From Ricinus communis (lineage: Eukaryota > Streptophyta > Magnoliopsida > Malpighiales > Euphorbiaceae): DNA of 64,000 bases. Where the stretch lies: assembly GCF_019578655.1 (NCBI RefSeq), contig NC_063260.1:4528501-4592500 (forward strand), written 5' to 3'. Below, one piece after another: positions 57,446 through 64,000 of the stretch (positions are counted from its first letter, which is position 1; the number at the start of each line of letters is the position of its first letter). The notes beneath the pieces were generated by a model that was not told the DNA's origin, searched no databases, and was given only the letters and a program-made list of their open reading frames with translations. The position numbers and the translations under genes were made by a program.

Positions 57446-60400
57446 TAAGCGTGAATGATGGAGGTTGAAATTGCAAGATTTAGGGCCCAGCAGTCAACTA
57501 TGGGAGGCTTCACTTTCAATTGGAAGCCCCCTTTTGTCTATTTCTTTGGAATTGAAGGTTTGGATTATAGGTGTCGTGCTAATTTAGACTCTTTTTTCCA
57601 AGTTTTCTTAGGGTTACTTTCAGCCTTAACTTGCCTTCTTCTGTCATCCAGTATTCCACTTGCACTTAGTCTTATTCACTCAATGTCTGGTCAAACTCTT
57701 TTTTTATTATTATTATTATTTTCTTTTAAAAGTGTTCTTCACCAAAGCACTTAAAAAATGTGATTGACTAATATGTCAATTTATCTACTGTAGCTACTAT
57801 TTGATACAGGAATAGTGAAGTATGACACCCATCAAGTGCATAATTTATATGAATTATTGTACTTTTTACTATATATGTATAGGTTAGGTCTTAGGGTGAA
57901 GATTTGGATAGAAATGTTCATTTGTACATCTTTTCAAGTCAATTTTAACTTAATCTTTTATTTTTGTTAACAATTAAAACTGTTGAATTAGATAAAAAGG
58001 TTCAATAAAATAAGTTTAAAGTCCGTAATACTTAAAGAATTGGGCTTAAAAGTGCAAAATAAATTCAGTTCTACGGCCTACAATTATTGAAAAAAATACC
58101 AAACAGTCCCTGCACTAAAATCATGTCGCTAGAAACATCCCTTTCCTTCCCCAGCAACTTCATCAACATAGGAGGCTGGACTTCACACGGGTACTCACGG
58201 GTTTTGAACACACCGAAAAGAAAGGTTTAAGACTGAAAAACGCACATCCACTAAGCAAATCGGACCGGCAAAGGAAGCTCAATGCACTATCGCTACCTCA
58301 ACCATCGCTTTTCTTCTAGATATGGAGGAACAAAGCTGGTGAGGTTGTCTACGTGAAAAGAACCAACTTCCTCTGTCATTCCCTTGCACCTCCAGCAGCT
58401 TCCCTTCTCCCTTACCCACATCCGCCAAATGACGAACTCCTAAAAAATTTTGGTGGGCTCGGGAGGTAGATAAAGTTGCACGATCAATACTGGCAGTCGG
58501 CAAAGCGTTACAATCCTTCATAAAAAATATACAAAAGAACCAACAAAACACTCATCCAAGACATCAAATCACAAAAAGAAAAAAAAAAAAAAAAAAAAAG
58601 AAATTGAAAAATAGAAGAAGAAAATAAGGGCATGGCGCCTACATGGGAGGTTGTTCATGGAAAGATCCAGTTGCAGCCACCGAACAAGAAATATTTAAAT
58701 ATTTAATTGGCATTTTAACTTATATTTTTTATAATATTTAAATTTTTTTGATGTATCCCTTTATCCAACACGTCGACTTATAATGTATTAGGTTTTAAAT
58801 ATTTTAATATTATTAAAAAATAGAATTAAAATGTTTGTTAAATTATGTCAGGAATTTAAAACATATTAATAGTTGTAAAAAGAAAATTTAAATATTTATA
58901 AGTGACAAAGTATGTATTTGGCTTTTTTTTTTTGTTTTAATGAAGATGGGAATGATAGCAAATTCTATTATACATCATATATAGTACTGAGTATTTTATT
59001 ATTTATATGAGACAAAAGACATAATATTTTTTAAAATATAATTAAATTCCAATAGCTGATGACACAACGAGACCTTATTCATTATTATTTTTACGATGGA
59101 ATATATGATAAAAATCTTAATATATGACATACATTATCTAGATAAGTATTTTTGGATGAGAAAATTTAAAATTGATGATTGAGAAAGCATACTCGTTCTC
59201 CATATTTCTAATTGCACTAAAAGGAAGGGGACAAAGATTGACGAAAGTTCGGAGTGGGCTGCAATTTCACATAGTATATTAAACATGCTCTTTCAATTTT
59301 GAAAAAGCATATGCTTATGGCATTCACAAACTTCAATGAAAAGAAAATGATAAATACTAATATATTTACAAATCAACTTATAATAAACATAAATATTATA
59401 TAATACCCAAAAAAAATATAATTACAACTTGGAAGAATATTTTTAAAATTTAAATGTTTTAGTTGCAGCTATTATGATAAATAGATTTGTTTCTCCGTGA
59501 ATTGAAAAATATGTTGTATTATATAATTTTTCGAATGTTATCATGTTTTAAAATCTTTTATAATTTCACATTTTTAAGAATTGAGATATTTATATTATTA
59601 TATAATTTCTAGAACACACTGATTTTCAAATTAATTTTCATTTTTCCAAATGGACAGAGAAGGCATAATGACAAAAACTAAAAGAAAGGCTGGAATAGGC
59701 TTGGATTACGCATAATTAACAAAGATAGGCAAAATGTAGGGGACCAATACACATAATTACGTAGGCGAAGCAAGTCAAATTAAGTTGTGACATAAATGTG
59801 AAAATAGGAAGCCTACAACAGCCACCCAAGAAGCAAAAGTAGGGGGCTATGTGGTTTAGTTGCTTTCATTTCAAAAAGAAAACGGCTATTCTGGGTTGGG
59901 TTGCTAGAGTCCTCTTGCGCAGGAAAGTGAGATTTCTATTAAACCAGACAATTTGGCTGCTGCCATTTGGACACAGACCAAAATATATACATATATTTGA
60001 TAAAATATATTTTTAGTAATGAATATATATTTGGGCTTAGTTTTTCAATAAATGGGTGAAAGTGATATCATATGCAAAACCCATAACGTAGAATAGAACA
60101 CATACCAAACACTTCTCCTTTCTTCCTTTGGCCAGCTGTTCTGTTCCTTTCTCTTTGCTTAGTTCTTCTTCTTCTTCTTCTACTTCTTACATGCATCATA
60201 GACCATGCTTGCCTCCACGTGTTTGGACTTTATACCATAACCTTTTGTTTATTTTTCTTTCTCTTCTTCTTTTTTCACCTTCCTGGTTAATTGGTAAAAG
60301 CAAAAGAAACCATAATTGTGGATGGCCAATATTTTTGTTCTGTTTCATGTTGTAAGTGGTAATGATGAGTGATGATTATTGTTATCCATATCTGCTGCTT

Positions 60401-63299
60401 TTCTTTTCATTTATTGCTGGAGCTCACAAAGGGGACTTCCCCTATTGCTAGAAAAATCAGATTAAAAATATCATTCATATCAGTAATGTGCCATTATTTA
60501 TATTATATTAAATTAAAAAATTTATTCAAATTTCAATTTCACAACTATGAAATCTTAGATTAATTCGAAATTGGATTAGAATTACTTCCTATAGCGCTGT
60601 AGTCAATCATTTTGATTTGGAAAAAGGACCAGTTAAGCCCCTAACGTTGCCACACAGAGTAATTATAAATATTCTGACTAAATATTTTTATAAAATTAAT
60701 CGTTTAACCATATTTTTCTGTTTTATGACTATCGTAATTATTTTAATTATAAATAATAATATAAATTGAATTTATATAATATTTTATAATTATTTAAAAT
60801 ATTTAAAAATAAATATTCTTAACATTTTTATTAATTTTTTATTTTTGATATTTTATTAATAAAATAATATAAAAATTATCAATAAATTAATAAAAAATTA
60901 TACATAAATTTAAATTCTATATGTCAATAATAAGTATATATATTAAAATTAAAAGTCATATGTGTTAGAATATAGTAACATATGTTAAAAAGTTTTTATT
61001 AGACTAGATACATATTAATATTTATTTGTTAATTTACATGTACTGAAAGATTCATTTTCTAAATGTATAATGTCCATTAGATGTAATATTCTATAATAAT
61101 TAATTTTCTTTACATTAAAATATTCATTATCTGTGAACTTAATATTCATCACGGATAATATTCATATGTTCATTTTATTTTATGTATTATTCATCAGTGT
61201 TAATATCAATATTTATTATCTGGTACTGCAATTTTCATTGTTCGTATATATAATGTTCATAAATATTTTTAAATGAAAATATTAATTATTTAAGAAAGCT
61301 CTTATTGTTTTTGTGATGCTTATTGGAGATTTTTTATGATTGATATAAACATTCATAATTTATAGGCATAATATTTATTCGTCATTAATATAAATTATAC
61401 CCACTAATTCATTCAAATAAATATATAATATAGACATAATATAAACCGTCCTTACACAGTTGATAAATAAAAAAAAACATCAAGCTAAAGTTATACTACA
61501 AATATTTATATTGTGGTACACATATCTTTTCAACAAAATTAAGTTAACAAACAATGAACATTTTATGTTTAAATAATATTTTAAATATTTTATTTTTAAA
61601 AAATTTTATGGTAAAAATAATATTTTTACCATTTTTAAGATATTTCTAAGAGAGTCCCGTAATATTTTTATGCCCTAGATCATGTATTTATTAGCTCCCC
61701 CTAAGTTCTTATTTAGTATGTGAATCTTCATCTTTTTGTTCCTTTTCTTTTGGCCCTTATGCCATCGAATGACACGAAAACACCCCAATTATAATCATAT
61801 TTAATTATTTAAGGATAATATATAGAAAACTTCCATTTTAATCTTGCTGCATCCTTGTTGGGCATAATCCGAAAGAATAGGCTTTTGGGTTAATAGAGGT
61901 TTCTTAATAGTGGTTGAAAATGTTCAATTATTAGAAATAAAACTATCATTAAACTTTTAATTTATTAAATACTCAATGTTAGATTAATTACACATAAAGT
62001 AATTAAAAGACTTACTATATATCTCCAATTTTGTAATATTTAATTATTAAAAATATTTAAAAATATAATTACTTATCTGATAATTTAATGTGAAACAAAA
62101 ATATTAACTCTTATTTTATTTAAGATGTACTTTATAAGAAACCCATTATACACGTCAGCGTATCATTCAATTTTGAATTACTTTTATAGAGGTAAAAAAT
62201 AAAAAATAATAATAACAATTATTATTATTGTAATAATAATAATAATTATTAATCTATTATTATAATTATTGTTATTACTATTATTATTCTTGATATTATT
62301 ATTATTTATTATTATTGTTATTTATATCATTATTATTATTATTATTTTGTGCCATATACCATTTTTGATGAGATTATCCTTGCCTATATCTTGAATATAA
62401 GAATAAAAGTAAAATAGTTCATCTAGTTTAGAGCTTAACTATTAAGAATTTATATTTTTTTCAAGTTTGATAAAAGAGAAAAGTATATATACTTTTTTTG
62501 ATAAAAAAATTTTAAGAAAATCTTGTAAAATCTGTGGCACAATGGAAGTTAACGCAAAAATTAAGCGACTCACTTTGCAGTAATTTACAATGTACAGCCG
62601 TTGTTTTAGAAGGTAAAAATTCTTGTGTTGTATTATTGTGAGGAAGCCCAGGAAACGAGTAATCATTAAGAAATGGATTAATATCAATTAGGTAAACTAA
62701 GAAAAGCACATTTAACTGGGGGCGGCTACAAAGGGTTAAAAAAGGTGAAATTATGACCGACAAGATCGCAACTTGGCCAAACAATAGAAGATACAAATGG
62801 ACACGTGCACTGGTTAAAACTGAAAAAAAAAATAAAAGAAAAAAGTAATATAATAATCTTTTAAGAAGGAACACAAAACACATGTATTCATAATCATGCG
62901 AATGTCGGGAATTTGAGGTAACAGGTTTCTTTCTCTTTTTTTTTTTTATTTTTTTTTATTTTTTTTTATTTTTATTTAAGGATTTAGTCGGCGGGCGAAA
63001 CACTTTTGAAATCAGCTTTCTTCTACTTCCCCATGCATCTCATCTCTCCGCCACTCTGTGGTTCCCACCATTTTCTTTCTTTTAATAAAATATTATCACT
63101 AAAATCATATTTTATATTTCTTCAGTTTTTTTCTTAAATAAAAAATTTAATTATTTATATTTTAATATTTATCGAAAAAGTGATTTAACTAATTATTTAT
63201 AATTAAATATATTAGATTTACTATAAAGTAATAATTAGTATAATATGGAATGGAACGAATGAAGTATATTACAATCTCTAAAGTAACAATTTATATAAA
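57444..63299. other. Long AT-rich intergenic region
   Basis: Nearly 6 kb without a supportable gene. A less AT-rich island at about 58110-58660 contains a poly(A) tract (about 58571-58600) and may be a decayed retroposon. A pyrimidine-rich stretch near 60110-60290 could be an untranslated leader, but no conserved frame follows. Trinucleotide repeats occupy 62197-62348, and T-runs punctuated by A lie at about 62935-62980. Confidence 0.4.
62197..62348. repeat. Imperfect (ATT)n microsatellite
   Basis: Runs of ATT/AAT switch strand sense within the tract and are interrupted by C and G substitutions, so it is an old repeat. Confidence 0.85.
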
Positions 63300-63661
63300 T
63301 TTTAGGGTAGGGGCTGTATTCATACACATAAAAGTACAGATACAAATATCTTTACATTACATTCGCATTATTATATAATATTTCTATTATTAACACAAAA
63401 ATGATCACATGTTACCACAGCAAACACCGTTTCCCGTGAAACTTACTTACACTCTCCGCACCACACCAACCATCATCGACGTGCTTACTGCTTATGTTAG
63501 TTATCATATGGGCCATTGTACTCGATCACTGCCAACCACAACAATGTAGTCCTTGCTTGAGATTTTTCTTTTCTCTCTCTCTCTTTTGTACAGTCTTCTA
63601 CATTAAATATCTTGACTTAATTCTCCTGGCCACATGTCCTTAATATAGAGGGTGTCTCCCT

Positions 63662-64000
63662 TTATACTGATCTGCTACAATCGGCCTTACCTAGCCCTAT
63701 TCTGCGATTGGCTAGATCATATTCCACCCATAGATTTTGTTGATGAAAATTCCCGATTATATTACTCGCTGCTCCTAACATTTCTGACCGCCCGATTCCA
63801 ATGCAATGGACCCCACCCCCAACATCAGCTAATACTCTCCATTTATCAATCACTATTTCCACTCCCTTCTCGAATTCAAACACCATATTCCCTATCAGCC
63901 GTCCGATCTCCATTGGATTTCCATCAAAACACATGTCTGACACTCCACCGTACACGTATCCCTTCTTTAACTTTGGGCCCACCAGTCTCACTACTTCTTC
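63662..64000 (-). CDS. Pepsin-like aspartic protease, C-terminal end (partial)
   Basis: Only the last 112 codons are inside the window; the gene continues past 64000. The frame stays open to the edge, reading EEVVRLVGPKLKKGYVYGGV and so on to a stop at 63662-63664. The segment VSDMCFDGN, the GRSEMLGAASNIIGNFHQQN stretch and WVEYDLANRRIGLGKADCS are the conserved C-terminal lobe of plant atypical (nepenthesin-related, A1 family) aspartyl proteases. The IIGNFHQQN segment follows the second catalytic Asp region, which lies outside. From memory the closest relatives are Arabidopsis At1g66180/At5g37540. Such enzymes are usually secreted endopeptidases. The bases 63300-63661 are probably its 3' untranslated region. 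Confidence 0.88.
   Translation of the reverse strand, partial: EEVVRLVGPKLKKGYVYGGVSDMCFDGNPMEIGRLIGNMVFEFEKGVEIVIDKWRVLADVGGGVHCIGIGRSEMLGAASNIIGNFHQQNLWVEYDLANRRIGLGKADCSRSV

Noticed and set aside
57455..57754. 99-codon frame starting after the compound microsatellite
   Set aside because: It is hydrophobic low-complexity sequence with no family match, no splice partner and a start beside a GA repeat.
60128..60563. Ser/Leu/Phe-rich short frames, and a possible microRNA precursor
   Set aside because: Composition is that of pyrimidine-rich DNA, and I could not find a conserved miRNA sequence with a pairing arm.
62442..62883. Minus-strand hydrophobic frames
   Set aside because: A/T-run translation products with no motif; overlapping frames and no conserved residues.

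Overview
This is nuclear DNA from a flowering plant. The genes are interrupted by introns with plant-like T-rich acceptors, the spacers are very AT-rich, and LTR, hAT, LINE and pararetrovirus relics are present. The encoded proteins all match eudicot families, and a rosid (perhaps Malpighiales) is plausible, but I cannot name a genus from sequence alone.

Layout. Positions 1-9,390 are transposon-rich. The main object is a pair of nested solo LTRs: an outer plus-strand copy at 1005-3524 and 6271-6554, split by an inner minus-strand copy at 3525-6265. Each has a perfect 5-bp target-site duplication. A non-autonomous hAT-like element (6793-7633) with an 8-bp duplication follows, then a weak SINE-like relic. 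From 9,394 to 51,739 lie six complete genes, all on the plus strand: a plastid-type MraY translocase (8 exons), a La-related protein of the LARP6 group (11 exons), a kinesin-light-chain-like TPR protein (18 exons, including a 12-nt microexon), an intronless gene of unknown function, an At-4/1-like coiled-coil protein (8 exons) and an intronless P-class PPR protein. A degraded endogenous pararetrovirus fragment (about 53.6-55.9 kb) lies between two inverted copies of a MITE-like sequence. The last 8 kb is AT-rich spacer with microsatellites, ending in the 3' end of a minus-strand pepsin-like aspartic protease that runs off the window.

The genes do not form a pathway; they are ordinary neighbours on a chromosome. 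Exon models were built by hand, joining exons in phase at GT-AG sites and checking that conserved motifs read through. Two introns (one in LARP6, one in the TPR gene) need GC-AG borders. I found no CRISPR array, rRNA or intact tRNA gene. The most notable observations are the nested solo LTRs with both duplications intact, the MraY gene with its catalytic motifs preserved, the 12-nt microexon, the PPR recognition code and the pararetrovirus relic.
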